From the NCBI GenBank assembly GCA_963730785.1, contig CAVSTF010000003.1:62001-126000 (forward strand): a stretch of 64,000 bases of DNA. Reading direction: 5' to 3'. Positions within the stretch are counted from its first letter, which is position 1. Each line of letters starts with the position of its first letter. Positions 46,306 to 55,940 of the stretch are shown in pieces. Below the pieces are notes generated by a model, which saw only the letters and a list, made by a program, of their open reading frames with translations, ran no database searches and was not told the DNA's origin. The position numbers were made by a program, and so were the translations under genes. This stretch comes from Bog-473 sp963730785 (GTDB lineage Bacteria > Actinomycetota > Acidimicrobiia > Acidimicrobiales > RAAP-2).

Positions 46306-47592
46306 ATGACGGACTTCGACACGGTTGACTTCTTGATGGACGAGTCTCTCGTCGAGGATCCATACCCATATTTCGACCACATTCGATCGAAGTGCCCCGT
46401 CCTACCGACCGGACATCACGGAGTGGTGGCAGTGTCCGGATTCGAAGAAGCGATGGAGGTCTACGTCAACACGGAGACGTTCTCTTCGTGCAATTCGGTG
46501 GTGGGACCCTTTGCCACCTTCCCGGTTCCGCTCGAAGGTAGCGATGTCGGCGCCATCATCGACAAGTACCGCGACCAACTCCCCATGAACGAGCACATGG
46601 TGACCATGGACCCACCCATGCACACCCAGGAGCGTTCGCTGATCATGCGGCTCCTTACGCCGAAACGCCTCAAGGAAAATGAGGCGTTCATGTGGGGCGC
46701 CGCCGACCGCCAGATCGATGAATTCATCGCCGAAGGCCATTGCGAATTCATCAGCGCCTATGCCCAACCCTTCGCCATGTTGGCCGTGGCCGACGTGCTT
46801 GGCGTGCCCGAAGAAGACCATGAGCGGTTCAAGCAGGGATTCGGCCTGACTCATGGACCCGGAAAGGTGGGTGACGATTCGGGACACGGCGAAGAACTCA
46901 ATGCGCTGAACTGGCTTGACCAGGAATTCACTGACTACATCGAGGATCGACGACGCCAGCCGCAAGAAGATGTCCTGTCTAACTTGGCGCTCGGCACGTA
47001 CTCCGACGGTTCAATACCTGAAGTGGTGAACGTGGTGCGCACGGCCACCTTCCTGTTTGCGGCTGGGCAGGAAACTACCGCTCGCCTGCTGGCCGTCGGT
47101 CTGAAGTACCTGTCCGAGTATCCCGAACTGCAGGATGAGCTGCGGGAGCACAACGATCGCATTCCGAACTTCATTGAGGAAGCGCTGCGCATTGAGAGCC
47201 CCGTGAAGTCTGACTTCCGTCTGGCTCGTCACGACACCAGCGTCGCCGGAGTCGAGATTGCTGCCGGGACGCCGGTCGTCCTTCTCAACGGGGCCGCCAA
47301 TCGCGATCCTCGCCAGTTCGAATGCCCCGCTGAATTCCGGATCGACCGCCCGAACGCCAAGGTGCATATCGCCTTCGGGCGAGGACCACACTCTTGCCCA
47401 GGTGGGCCGCTGGCTCGCGTCGAGGGCCGGGTCAGCATCGCCAAGCTGCTCGATCGCATGCGTGATATCCGATTGTCTGACGAGCACCACGGCCCACCAG
47501 ATGATCGGCGGTTCACCTACGAACCAACGTGGGTGCTCCGCGGGCTGCGGGATCTGCACATCGAATTCACTCCGGCTGAGGCAGCCAAATGA
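46306..47592 (+). CDS. cytochrome P450
   Basis: Intact, 428 residues. I-helix FAAGQETTARL, ExxR motif EEALRIESP, heme loop FGRGPHSCPGG with the Cys ligand. The PCPGG variation CPGGPLAR replaces the usual CLGxxLAR. Start overlaps nothing upstream; stop overlaps the SDR start. Ferredoxin partner is at 48994. Substrate probably a hydrophobic acid or terpenoid. Confidence 0.94.
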   Translation: MTDFDTVDFLMDESLVEDPYPYFDHIRSKCPVLPTGHHGVVAVSGFEEAMEVYVNTETFSSCNSVVGPFATFPVPLEGSDVGAIIDKYRDQLPMNEHMVTMDPPMHTQERSLIMRLLTPKRLKENEAFMWGAADRQIDEFIAEGHCEFISAYAQPFAMLAVADVLGVPEEDHERFKQGFGLTHGPGKVGDDSGHGEELNALNWLDQEFTDYIEDRRRQPQEDVLSNLALGTYSDGSIPEVVNVVRTATFLFAAGQETTARLLAVGLKYLSEYPELQDELREHNDRIPNFIEEALRIESPVKSDFRLARHDTSVAGVEIAAGTPVVLLNGAANRDPRQFECPAEFRIDRPNAKVHIAFGRGPHSCPGGPLARVEGRVSIAKLLDRMRDIRLSDEHHGPPDDRRFTYEPTWVLRGLRDLHIEFTPAEAAK

Positions 47593-48336
47593 GCCCCCGC
47601 GTTGCCGTAGTGACGGGAGCCGCATCGGGCATCGGACTCGGAATCGCTCGCCAGTTGGCCGCGGACGGGCACAAGGTGGCCCTGCTCGATTTCGACGGAG
47701 ACACTGCTGCGAGCTCGGCGGCTGAACTGGTGGGGCAGGGATTTGAAGCAGCAGCCTTTACGGTGGACGTGGCTGACCGGTCGGCGATTGAAGGTCGCCT
47801 ACGAGTCCATTCGAAGGGATCTTGGTCCGATCCACATTGTGGTCACCAGTGCCGGCATCGAATCCTTCGATCCGATTCTGGACGTCACCCCGGAGAAGTG
47901 GGATCGGATTATCGCGGTCAATCTGACCGGGACGTTCACGTGCGTGCAGTTGGCCGTGGCCGACATGATCGAGGCCAAGTGGGGTCGCATCGTGACCATC
48001 TCATCTTCCAGCGCCCAGTCGGGCGCACCCAATATGACCCACTACGTGGCTTCCAAGGGTGGCGTCATTGGCCTCACCAAGGCCTTCGCCCGTGAACTGG
48101 CCGGCCATGGCATCACGGCCAACACGATTCCCCCAACCATCGTTGACACGCCCATGGCCCGCAAGGCGTTCGCGGCCAACAACGTCCCCAGCATCGATGT
48201 GTTGGGAACGATGGTGCCACTCGGCCGGGCCGGCACCCCTGAAGACATTGCGGGTGCCTGCTCGTACCTGTGCTCTGAGGCCGGTGGCTATGTGACCGGA
48301 CAGGTCATAGGCGTCAACGGAGGGATGTACATCTGA
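47589..48336 (+). CDS. short-chain dehydrogenase/reductase (one frameshift)
   Basis: About 248 residues. N-terminal TGAASGIG cofactor loop is in one frame; a break near 47795 joins SAIEG to VAYESIRRDLGP in the next. Then VTSAGIESFD, catalytic ISSSSAQSG and YVASKGG. Closely related to the SDR at 31006, sharing VTSAGIE and ISSSSAQSG. Start overlaps the P450 stop; probably oxidises the P450 product. Confidence 0.9.
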
Positions 48337-49016
48337 GTACCGCCACTTCACCTCGACGCCTCGGAGCAGAGACGTCGAAGACGCGGGCCACGCTGCTTGA
48401 CGCGGCTGAACAACTGATGCTCGAGGAGGGCTACCCGGCCGTGACGTCGCGGCAGGTTGCCGCACGGGCAGGACTGAAGCCCCAGCTCGTTCACTATTAC
48501 TTCCGGACCATGGATGACCTGTTTCTGGCCCTCTTTCGAGACAGGGCGAGCCAAGGCTTTGCCCGCCAGGCCCAAGCCATTTCGTCGACGCAGCCATTGT
48601 GGTCATTGTGGGAGCTCAACCGAGACCCCCGGGGAACGGCGTTGACCATGGAGTTCGTGGCCCTGGCCAATCATCGCAAGGCCATCCATTCTGAGATCTC
48701 GGTGTTCGCCGAGCGCTACCGGGCTGAGCAACTCGCCGTTCTGCGTGCCGCCTTTGCTCGGCATCAGTTGAACGAAGCTGAATTCCCGCCCATGGTTGTG
48801 ACCGTACTGATGACGAGCTTGACCCGAATGCTCGTTATTGAACAAGAGTCCTTGGGTCTGTCGACTGGTCATGCCGAGACGGTTGCTTTCGTGGAGCAGT
48901 TACTCGAGCGAATCGAAGGCCCACGGCTGGGCCTCAGTCAACGACATAGCATCGGATTGAAATGGAATCGTCAGTTAGGGAGGGTTACGCGACATGCGAG
49001 TAGTGGTCGATTTTGA
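48333..49016 (+). CDS. TetR family regulator with CTG or unrecognised start
   Basis: About 227 residues. The HTH needs residues before the first ATG (48417): TLLDAAEQLM-LEEGYPAVTSRQVAARAG and LVHYYFRTMDDLFLALF. The frame is open to 48336, where the only start-like codon is CTG 48333, overlapping the SDR stop (CTGA). Either CTG is used or one base is wrong. Its 3' end overlaps the ferredoxin gene by 23 bases. Possible local repressor of the P450 cassette. Confidence 0.8.
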   Translation: MSTATSPRRLGAETSKTRATLLDAAEQLMLEEGYPAVTSRQVAARAGLKPQLVHYYFRTMDDLFLALFRDRASQGFARQAQAISSTQPLWSLWELNRDPRGTALTMEFVALANHRKAIHSEISVFAERYRAEQLAVLRAAFARHQLNEAEFPPMVVTVLMTSLTRMLVIEQESLGLSTGHAETVAFVEQLLERIEGPRLGLSQRHSIGLKWNRQLGRVTRHASSGRF

Positions 49017-49185
49017 TCTTTGCGAAAGCAATGCCCTCTGCATGGGTGTCGCGCCGGAAGTCTTCGAGGTGCGGGACGACGATTTTCTCTACGTGCTCAA
49101 TGAGAATCCACCGGAAGAGTTACGTGACAAAGTCGTGCACGCAATGCGTTCGTGTCCCAAGAACGCCATCTCCATTCAAGACTGA
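48994..49185 (+). CDS. 3Fe-4S-type ferredoxin, P450 partner
   Basis: 63 residues. VDFDLCESNALCMGVAPEVF and SCPKNAI give the C-x5-C ... C pattern of small mycobacterial P450-associated ferredoxins. ATG 48994 is preceded by GGGAGGG. It transfers electrons to the P450 at 46306 and closes the cassette. Confidence 0.93.
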   Translation: MRVVVDFDLCESNALCMGVAPEVFEVRDDDFLYVLNENPPEELRDKVVHAMRSCPKNAISIQD

Positions 49186-49206
49186 CGACCTCCGGCCTGA
49201 CTCCCG

Positions 49207-50457
49207 TCAGGATTGAACCGTCGTGGTACCCGGAAGATCTGTCCCGCATGTCGGCTTGCTCGATGCCGCGGCGAACCCCTTGGACTCGGCCTTCATGTAC
49301 CAACCGCATGCCTGCGGCTGGTCATGACCGAAGATGGTGGTGTAGTTAACGGGATTGGGGAGAAGGCCGTTGCCGTTGTAGCTCTTGAGGTGACGCAGCG
49401 CGGAAATCACACCGGCCCGAGTGGGATTTTTGCCAGCCAACTCGAGACCCTTGATCATCAAGTCTGCACCGAGCCAAGATTCGTACTGGCTGAAAGTGGG
49501 GAAGTCCTTGGCACTGAAGTGTTCGTACTTCTCGAGAGCCGCCTTCATCTGACGAGTACCCGCATTGGGCAGTTGGAATGGGCGGAATGTGGTGTCGAAG
49601 TAGCCACCCTGGACATCGTTCCAGGCTGAAGAGTCGATCAGACTCGGTTCAAATCCGGTCGGGAAGACGACCACCTTGGCCTTGACGCCGGCCTGCTTGA
49701 GCGCAGTCGCCAAGGCGAAGTTCGAGTTGTCGTCGAGCCCGGCGTAAAAGGCGTTACACCCCTTCTGCTTAGCGGCCAGCGCCGCCGTGGTCATGGCGAC
49801 CGAACCGAAGGGAATAGATGTGTCGAGCACTCCCGCCTTTCCTCCGGCATGCACGAAGGAGTCCATCGTGCCCACAGCCGAGCGGGTTGAGGAGGGCGAA
49901 ATGCTGTAGCCATACGAGCACGCCACAGTGCCCCCGTGCGCCTTCATGAAGGCGCCGATGGCCGTGTTGACCGGATAGGTCGGGTTCACGCTCCCTACGT
50001 CCGAGGCGAACATATTGGTGTACGGCTGCTGTCCCCACTCGGGTCCGTCGAAGAAGCCGCCGGTCACCGGGATCCCTTGTTGCTGCGGAACCTTGGCGGC
50101 TAGGAAGAAGAGCGGGCTCGCCGACACGATCCCGAAGGCCCCCTTGGCGGCCGCATCCTGCACGGCCGTCGAAATGGCCGTCGGGCTGGTCTGATCATCC
50201 AGCACCAAGCCAGTCAGCTTGTGACCGTCCACGCCACCTTCTGCATTCTGCAGAGCGATGCGCGCATTGAAGCCGGCGGGTGCGGTGCTGAACTCAGACG
50301 AACCGGGGCCGGTGAGAGAAGAGATCAAGGCGATGGTGATTGGCGTGTTCGAGGCTGACGCGCTCGCGCTGCTGGTCAGCGTGGCCAGGCCTGACATCGT
50401 GATTGCCGCCAGGGCGGCCATGGTGAGCCGCCCCCGGTATGTGCTCGATTGGTGCAT
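49207..50457 (-). CDS. LivJ-type solute-binding protein without adjacent transporter
   Basis: 416 residues from ATG 50457, preceded by a perfect AGGAGG. Signal peptide (LTMAALAAITMSGLATLTSSASASA), then ITIALISSLTGPGSSEFS, VLDDQTSPTAISTAV, CNAFYAGLDDNSNF of the type I binding-protein fold. No lipobox. No permease or ATPase genes adjoin it; it may share the importer at 36730-40287. Thirty bases after the alpha/beta hydrolase stop. Confidence 0.88.
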   Translation of the reverse strand: MHQSSTYRGRLTMAALAAITMSGLATLTSSASASASNTPITIALISSLTGPGSSEFSTAPAGFNARIALQNAEGGVDGHKLTGLVLDDQTSPTAISTAVQDAAAKGAFGIVSASPLFFLAAKVPQQQGIPVTGGFFDGPEWGQQPYTNMFASDVGSVNPTYPVNTAIGAFMKAHGGTVACSYGYSISPSSTRSAVGTMDSFVHAGGKAGVLDTSIPFGSVAMTTAALAAKQKGCNAFYAGLDDNSNFALATALKQAGVKAKVVVFPTGFEPSLIDSSAWNDVQGGYFDTTFRPFQLPNAGTRQMKAALEKYEHFSAKDFPTFSQYESWLGADLMIKGLELAGKNPTRAGVISALRHLKSYNGNGLLPNPVNYTTIFGHDQPQACGWYMKAESKGFAAASSKPTCGTDLPGTTTVQS

Positions 50458-50486
50458 GTTGCCTCCTGTTATGTACTGAGAAATGT

Positions 50487-51207
50487 TCACCTGCTGGCTA
50501 CCTTCGACAGGGCGTCTGCCGTCAGCTGTGGTTCGGTGATCATCAAGTCGTGGCCGGTGTCGATATCCCACAAGCGGCCTTCGGCACGTGCCAGCTCCAT
50601 GACGGAACGATCTCGCCCGGCCAGGGTTGACGTACAGATCACGTGGAACTGCGGGATAGCCCAGAGGGCGTCTTCGTTCTTGAGATCGAGGGGCTGGCTG
50701 AAGCACCGCCATGGATGGCCGGCCAACCGCTCCGACATCCACGCCAAGTCGGCGGGCTCGGTGACCCCATAGAGCAGGCCGGCGTCGGGCGCCGGGAGCA
50801 GCACAAGTTCAATCCCATCGACGGTCTCGCCCATCGGGCGGCACCGCCTCGATGATGGGCCCGGCCACATCGACCAGCGACTGTCCGTTGCGCGGTGTGG
50901 CGGCATCGAGGTATACCAACCGACCTATCCGATCGGATGCGCGATCGGCCACACCGGTGATCACCATGCCGCCGTAGCTGTGTCCCACCAGAATGACGTC
51001 ACGGAGGTCTTCGTAGTGGAGCACTGCCACCACGTCTTCGATGTGCCGGTGCAGATCGACGTCGCTATTGAGAAGGTGGGATCGCTCACCGAGGCCGGTC
51101 AGGGTCGGCGCATACACTTCGTGACCCGAGGCGCGGAGGATGCGGGCCACGCGCTGGTAGCACCAGCCGCCATGGCCACCCCCGTGGACCAGCACATACG
51201 TCGCCAT
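50487..51207 (-). CDS. alpha/beta hydrolase (esterase-like, one frameshift)
   Basis: About 239 residues. VLVHGGGHGGWCYQRV oxyanion region, nucleophile GHSYGGMV, and late catalytic His in DTGHDLMIT. A break near 50835 joins EAVPP to MGETVDGIELV. Similar to salicylate esterase/MenH-like hydrolases. Upstream in one unit with the solute-binding protein and divergent from the amidohydrolase. Confidence 0.88.
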
Positions 51208-51257
51208 CTTCGCACCCCCCCGGGTAAGCGATTGTCTCGAACCTCCAATATCGCATA

Positions 51258-51273
51258 ATATTGACGTCAAAGT
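51258..51273. promoter_or_regulatory. TTGACGTCAA palindrome between divergent genes
   Basis: ATATTGACGTCAAAGT has a perfect ten-base palindrome TTGACGTCAA, in the 102-base gap between the hydrolase (51207) and amidohydrolase (51310). Its reverse complement relative at 55941-55956 matches at 13 of 16 positions. Confidence 0.45.
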
Positions 51274-51309
51274 TGAAAAACCAGAGGATCGCCCCTCGGA
51301 GGTGTGGAA

Positions 51310-52512
51310 ATGCCCAAGCCAATTGTCGACTTCCCGGTCTTTGACGCCGACAACCACATGTACGAAACGACGGATGCGTTCACGAAGTTCCTGCCCAAGG
51401 AATACGACGGCCTCATCAAGTACGTCGAGTTCAACGGGCGCACCAAAATCGCCGTGCGCAACGTCATTTCGGACTACATCCCCAATCCGACCTTCAATGT
51501 GGTCGGTCGACCGGGCGCCTCTGAAGAATTCTTCAAGCACGGGAACCCCGATGGAAAGACCAGGCGTGAGCTAATGGGTGACCCCATTCGTTCTCCCGAC
51601 GCCTTCTTCTCGCCTGAGCCTCGGCTCGCCCTCATGGACGAACTGGGCCTGGACCGGGCGCTCATGTGGCCCACCCTGGCCAGCCTGTTGGAAGAGCGCT
51701 TGGGCTCTGACCCCCTGGCCACCCACGCCGCCGTGCACGCGCTCAACCAGTGGATGCACGAGCATTGGACGTTCAACTACGAAGGTCGGATCTTCGCCGC
51801 CCCGGTCATCACCCTGCCGATCGTGAACGAGGCGATCAAGGAACTTGAGTGGGTGGTGGAGCATGGTGCGAAAATCATCCTCATCCGCCCGGCTCCCGTA
51901 CCGGGGTACATGGGTCGTCGCTCGTTCGCCCTGCCTGAGTTCGATCCGTTCTGGCAGCGGGTCACCGAGCTGGACATCACCGTGGGCATGCATGCATCCG
52001 ACGACGGCATGTCCCGGTACTACAACCAATGGGAAGGGAAGCCCGACGGCGAACTCCTGCCCTTTACGGGTAAGACGGCGTTCATGGACATTGCGCATAC
52101 GCAGAGCCGTGGCATCTTCGACACCGTCGCCTCACTGATCGGCCACGGCCTCCTCACCCGCTTCCCCAAGCTGCGCATCCTGCCGGTTGAAAACGGTTCA
52201 GCCTGGGTGCGGCCGTTCATTCAAGCCATCGGTCACTCCTATGCCCACGAGCCAGCGCTCTACGACGAGGACCCGCTGATGGTGCTGAAGCGCAACATCT
52301 GGGTCCACCCCTTCCACGAGGAGAACCCGCGTGAGCTCATTGAGCTCCTCGGCGTCGACCGGGTCGTGTTCGGGTCGGACTACCCACACATTGAGGGCAT
52401 GTCCGAACCGCTCTCCTATGTGGACGAACTAGGCGACCTCTCCCAAGACGAGATCGCCAAGGTCATGGGCGGCAATCTGGCCGTGGCGATGAAGCTGCCG
52501 TTCGCGGCCTGA
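51310..52512 (+). CDS. amidohydrolase-2 family metal-dependent hydrolase
   Basis: 400 residues from ATG 51310 (GGAGG seven bases before; GTG 51304 possible). PVFDADNHMYE carries the D-x-D-x-H start, ITVGMHASDDG the His, and VVFGSDYPHIEG the late Asp; VHPFHEENPRELIELLG is typical. The family includes aminocarboxymuconate decarboxylase-like enzymes and lactone hydrolases, common in steroid and aromatic clusters of mycobacteria. Confidence 0.9.
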   Translation: MPKPIVDFPVFDADNHMYETTDAFTKFLPKEYDGLIKYVEFNGRTKIAVRNVISDYIPNPTFNVVGRPGASEEFFKHGNPDGKTRRELMGDPIRSPDAFFSPEPRLALMDELGLDRALMWPTLASLLEERLGSDPLATHAAVHALNQWMHEHWTFNYEGRIFAAPVITLPIVNEAIKELEWVVEHGAKIILIRPAPVPGYMGRRSFALPEFDPFWQRVTELDITVGMHASDDGMSRYYNQWEGKPDGELLPFTGKTAFMDIAHTQSRGIFDTVASLIGHGLLTRFPKLRILPVENGSAWVRPFIQAIGHSYAHEPALYDEDPLMVLKRNIWVHPFHEENPRELIELLGVDRVVFGSDYPHIEGMSEPLSYVDELGDLSQDEIAKVMGGNLAVAMKLPFAA

Positions 52513-52516
52513 CCTC

Positions 52517-52975
52517 TCAGGGGGCGAGCTTGGTGAAATCCCAACTGACGATGGTCAGCGGCTGGATTTGTAGCCAGGCATGCCGCCCATCGTGCCGCAT
52601 CGCCCCTCCCGTGTATTTCTGACCAAAGAGAGCTTCCGGTTGTTCGAGGGCGGGGACAGGTTCACCGGTCCGTGGTGCCTCTCCGATGCCCTCGGCGATC
52701 CCCCTGATCTCGACCCCTTTTAGGTCTTGATATCCGGCACCGGAGTCGATGAGTGCGCTGACTCGAGGATCTCGCTGCAGGTCGGTCCAGCGCTGGCTGT
52801 TCACCAGTGAGGTGAGCCAGAGCGATGCATCCCACCAGACGAACCACAGGGCCGTCACATGAGGGGCGCCATCATGGCCGAGAGTGCCAATTCGACACGT
52901 GCGCTCCGAGGCCAAGAACGCATCACGTTCGTCCGTACTCATGGCGATTCGCCGGCCCCGGCGTTGCTCGCTCAA
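52517..52975 (-). CDS. PPOX-class pyridoxamine-phosphate-oxidase-like protein
   Basis: About 152 residues. ERTCRIGTLGHDGAPHVTALWFVW is a signature of the PPOX/FMN-binding split-barrel family (FMN or F420). Start uncertain: LSEQRRGRRIAM belongs to the family, so TTG 52975 or an ATG at 53032 that overlaps the upstream gene is more likely than ATG 52942. Fourth gene of a minus-strand unit starting at 55873. Convergent with the amidohydrolase four bases away. Confidence 0.82.
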   Translation of the reverse strand: MSEQRRGRRIAMSTDERDAFLASERTCRIGTLGHDGAPHVTALWFVWWDASLWLTSLVNSQRWTDLQRDPRVSALIDSGAGYQDLKGVEIRGIAEGIGEAPRTGEPVPALEQPEALFGQKYTGGAMRHDGRHAWLQIQPLTIVSWDFTKLAP

Positions 52976-52985
52976 TTCGTACGAC

Positions 52986-53762
52986 TCAAGTTGCGTCCGT
53001 GCGTGCCGTCGCCACCACGCAGAGTCGGTCATCGTTGCCGGCATCAGCTACCTCAATTTGGGCCAGGTTGCCGTGCCGAGTGGCCCTGGCCACCGCCGGT
53101 CCGAACCGCACCGGCTGCAGATAGCGCAGCGCAAGGGAGGACAAAAACGTTCCTGGCGACAACGAAAGGGTCGCTTCCTCAACCACCAGCGCTATGAGGC
53201 CGCCGTTGAGCGTGTTGGACGCATTCAGCGATTCATCTGAGCTACTCAGCACGGCCACGCCCGGTTCGCGCCTCTGGCACCCGGCTCGATCAGCAAAGGC
53301 GACATGAAGCTGCTTGCCTTGTGGCGCGGGTCGCTGGACGGTGTCACGCACAATGGTCAACTTCGTGTCGGGCGCGGCCATGAAGGAGGCGGCGGCGAAT
53401 CCAATGGCGATGCCATTGCCGCTGGTGAAGTCGACGCGGGCGACAAAGATCGATCGACCGGCCTTCAGCACCCGTCCGGTTCCGTTGATGACGCCATCAC
53501 CAGGTGGGGGACCGTAGAGGTGGACGTCCAGCTCCAGCGTGACCGGCACACGGGGACGCAATATCTCCATGGCGAGGTACCCGGAGAGCACGTCAGCCCA
53601 CGTAGCCAAAATTGAGGTCCGCACGTGCTCGCCGTCGGGTACGTGCATCTCGGGATAGATGGCGGCACTCCCTCGTTGGGTGTCGCCGTCCTTGGTGACC
53701 ACCCAGGCCAAATCCTGAAGGACGTGCCGACGGCCGAACGCGTTGCCTTCGTCAGCCGTCAC
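52986..53762 (-). CDS. acyl-CoA thioesterase-like, double hotdog protein
   Basis: 258 residues from GTG 53762, overlapping the SDR stop region. Two hotdog-like halves: GDTQRGSAAIYPEMHV... TWADVLSGYLAMEI with VTLELDVHLYGPPP, and SNTLNGGLIALVVEEA with SLALRYLQPVRFGPAVA. Likely hydrolyses an acyl-CoA or binds acyl groups. In one unit with SDR and CoA-transferase. Confidence 0.75.
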   Translation of the reverse strand: MTADEGNAFGRRHVLQDLAWVVTKDGDTQRGSAAIYPEMHVPDGEHVRTSILATWADVLSGYLAMEILRPRVPVTLELDVHLYGPPPGDGVINGTGRVLKAGRSIFVARVDFTSGNGIAIGFAAASFMAAPDTKLTIVRDTVQRPAPQGKQLHVAFADRAGCQRREPGVAVLSSSDESLNASNTLNGGLIALVVEEATLSLSPGTFLSSLALRYLQPVRFGPAVARATRHGNLAQIEVADAGNDDRLCVVATARTDAT

Positions 53763-53772
53763 CGCAACGTTT

Positions 53773-54600
53773 CTAGAACCGGCCGAGCAGGAATCCGGCC
53801 GCGGCTGCCGCTGGTGGGAAAGAGTCCGTGATGCCTGAACTGACATAGCCGGCGTCACTGATGAGGGTCTGCCCCGTGATGCCCGACGCGGCCTCGCTGC
53901 AGAGAAACACCAGCGGGTACGCCTGCTCGATCGGGGTCGAGGGTCCAATCCCCGCCGCTTCGCGGTAGTCGGCACCGAAGCCCAGCCACATCTCCTCATT
54001 GGCCCGGGCCAATGGGGTGTCAGTCGGTCCTGGGCAAATGGCGTTGATGCGAATGCCCTTCTTCAGCAGCGGGAAGGCCTCCCGGGCCACGTAGCCGCAG
54101 ACGGCCTGCTTGGAGTGGAAGTAGTCGGCCCACCCGTGCTCGACGGCCCAGGCTGACGCGGCATCGAAGTCAGAAATGTCCAGGTACTCCTTGACCAGAT
54201 CAAGGTTGGACTCCCAACCAAGTCCGGCGGCCGACGAGATGAATCCGATGGCGGCGCCGCTACCAAGCGCTCCGCTTTCCAGCATGCGGTCGATGAGGTA
54301 GCGGTGTCCGACATAGTTGATCTTTTCGATATTCGGCGTACCATCGGCCACACCGGCACACGACATGAGTGCGTGCACGGGCCCGCCTAGTTCTGCCAAT
54401 GCAGCGTCGATAGATGCCTTGTCGCCCAGGTTGACGTGGATGGCCTTGGCACCGGCCAGTGTCACCTCGGCGAAGTCCATCACAATCACCTCTGCGCCAG
54501 CGTCCTGCACCAGTTCGGCGGCGGCCGCTCCCATGCCGGAGGCGCCTCCCACAACCAGTACTCGCTTGCCGTCGTAGCGGAATGAATCGAACAGTCCCAT
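53773..54600 (-). CDS. short-chain dehydrogenase (hydroxysteroid dehydrogenase-like)
   Basis: 275 residues from ATG 54600. VLVVGGASGMGAAAAE cofactor loop, MSCAGVADG, FISSAAGLGW and YFHSKQAV with catalytic Tyr/Lys. The set resembles the 3-alpha-hydroxysteroid/coniferyl-alcohol dehydrogenase group. ATG is 46 bases after the CoA-transferase stop. Confidence 0.9.
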   Translation of the reverse strand: MGLFDSFRYDGKRVLVVGGASGMGAAAAELVQDAGAEVIVMDFAEVTLAGAKAIHVNLGDKASIDAALAELGGPVHALMSCAGVADGTPNIEKINYVGHRYLIDRMLESGALGSGAAIGFISSAAGLGWESNLDLVKEYLDISDFDAASAWAVEHGWADYFHSKQAVCGYVAREAFPLLKKGIRINAICPGPTDTPLARANEEMWLGFGADYREAAGIGPSTPIEQAYPLVFLCSEAASGITGQTLISDAGYVSSGITDSFPPAAAAAGFLLGRF

Positions 54601-54646
54601 CAGTGTCCTCCTGGAGTTTCGGTGATCTTGCGAATGTTGGTTTGCG

Positions 54647-55873
54647 TTATCCGACAATGGAGCGGACCTTGAGGTCCACGACGGTATCCCAATCGATGCC
54701 TAGTTCGGCCAGGATGTCGTCACCGTGCTCGTTGAACTCGGGGGCCCGGCCAGCGGCTGCCGGTTCCCCGCCGTACTGCACCGGTGCCGCGACCAGCTTG
54801 AAAGCCGATCCCGTCGACGACACGCAATCTTGTACGTAACCATTCGCATCGGTTTGAGGGTCGACCGTCGCGGCTTCGAGCGTGTCCTGTACGACACACC
54901 ATTGACCGGTGAAGTCGGCCAGCGCATCGCGCCATTCAGCCACCGTCCGTTCAGCAAATGCGGCCTCCAGCAGGTCCTGCGCGTCAGTGCTGTTTTCCAA
55001 GAGAGCGGCGTGATCAGAGAATCGAGCATCGGTGCCCAGTTCCGGATGTCCCAACAAAGTGCAGAGTTCGGCCCAGTAGCGGCTGGCCTGCAAGCAGCAG
55101 AAAGAGAGACTGCGATTGTCCTTGGTGACAAAGTTCCGAACCAAAGGATTGAGCCGCGGTGCACCAGCCGGGGGACCCTGCCAAGGCTGACCGGTCATCA
55201 GTGAGATGGCGAACGCCTGACCCATGGCCCACATCCCGGTGCCGAGAAGCGACACATCGACCGTGGTCGCTTCCCCGGTCCGCTCACGGTGGAAGAGCGC
55301 GCCCATAATGCCTCCGGCGATGGTCATGGCACCGATGGAATCGCCGAAACCTGGGCCGGGAGGACCAGGCAGTCGATCCGAATCAGCCGGCTTTACCCCC
55401 ATTGACACCCCGGGGCGGAACCAAAACGAAAGCGAGTCATACGAACCTTTGTCAGCGTCGGGTCCACGTTCGCCCTGACCCGTCCCGGCCACGTAAATGA
55501 TGTTGGGATTGTGAGCCCGAATGTCTTCGAGCTCGATCTTGAGCTTCTTCCGCACTCGCGGCAGCTTGTTGGTCAGAAACACGTCGGCCGTCTCGGCCAA
55601 CTTGTAGAGAATTTCAAGACCGTCCGGGGTTGAGAGATCGAGGGCGAGGCTGCGCTTCCCACGGTTGGAGTGCTCCAATAACGGATGGACGTCACCTCCG
55701 AGTGACATGACGCCCGTGGCGGCCAGGCCGCGCATGGCATCGCCGCGCTCCGTCGGCTCAATCTTGATGACTTCGGCGCCCCAGTCGGCCAGGAGCGCGG
55801 AAGCGGCAGGAACAAACGTGTGCTCTGCGACCTCAAGGACGCGCACGCCCTTCATCACCTGCGTCGCACTCAT
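54647..55873 (-). CDS. CaiB/BaiF family CoA-transferase
   Basis: 408 residues from ATG 55873; the open frame continues upstream but without family sequence. VRVLEVAEHTFVPAASALLADWGAEVIKIEP, NRGKRSLALDLSTPDG, and catalytic Asp region GSYDSLSFWFRPGV. Third CoA-transferase in the window. First gene of the unit to 52517, preceded by the 55941 palindrome. Confidence 0.91.
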   Translation of the reverse strand: MSATQVMKGVRVLEVAEHTFVPAASALLADWGAEVIKIEPTERGDAMRGLAATGVMSLGGDVHPLLEHSNRGKRSLALDLSTPDGLEILYKLAETADVFLTNKLPRVRKKLKIELEDIRAHNPNIIYVAGTGQGERGPDADKGSYDSLSFWFRPGVSMGVKPADSDRLPGPPGPGFGDSIGAMTIAGGIMGALFHRERTGEATTVDVSLLGTGMWAMGQAFAISLMTGQPWQGPPAGAPRLNPLVRNFVTKDNRSLSFCCLQASRYWAELCTLLGHPELGTDARFSDHAALLENSTDAQDLLEAAFAERTVAEWRDALADFTGQWCVVQDTLEAATVDPQTDANGYVQDCVSSTGSAFKLVAAPVQYGGEPAAAGRAPEFNEHGDDILAELGIDWDTVVDLKVRSIVG

Positions 55874-55940
55874 CGCCTGGTTCCCCCTGTTCGATTGGCG
55901 GGCTGGACCAGAATTTGGCCGTCCTCCACGCACAACTCTG

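Noticed and set aside
49196..49211. Hairpin CCTGAC-TCCC-GTCAGG between ferredoxin and binding-protein genes
   Set aside because: No T-tract and overlaps a stop codon; too weak for a terminator call.
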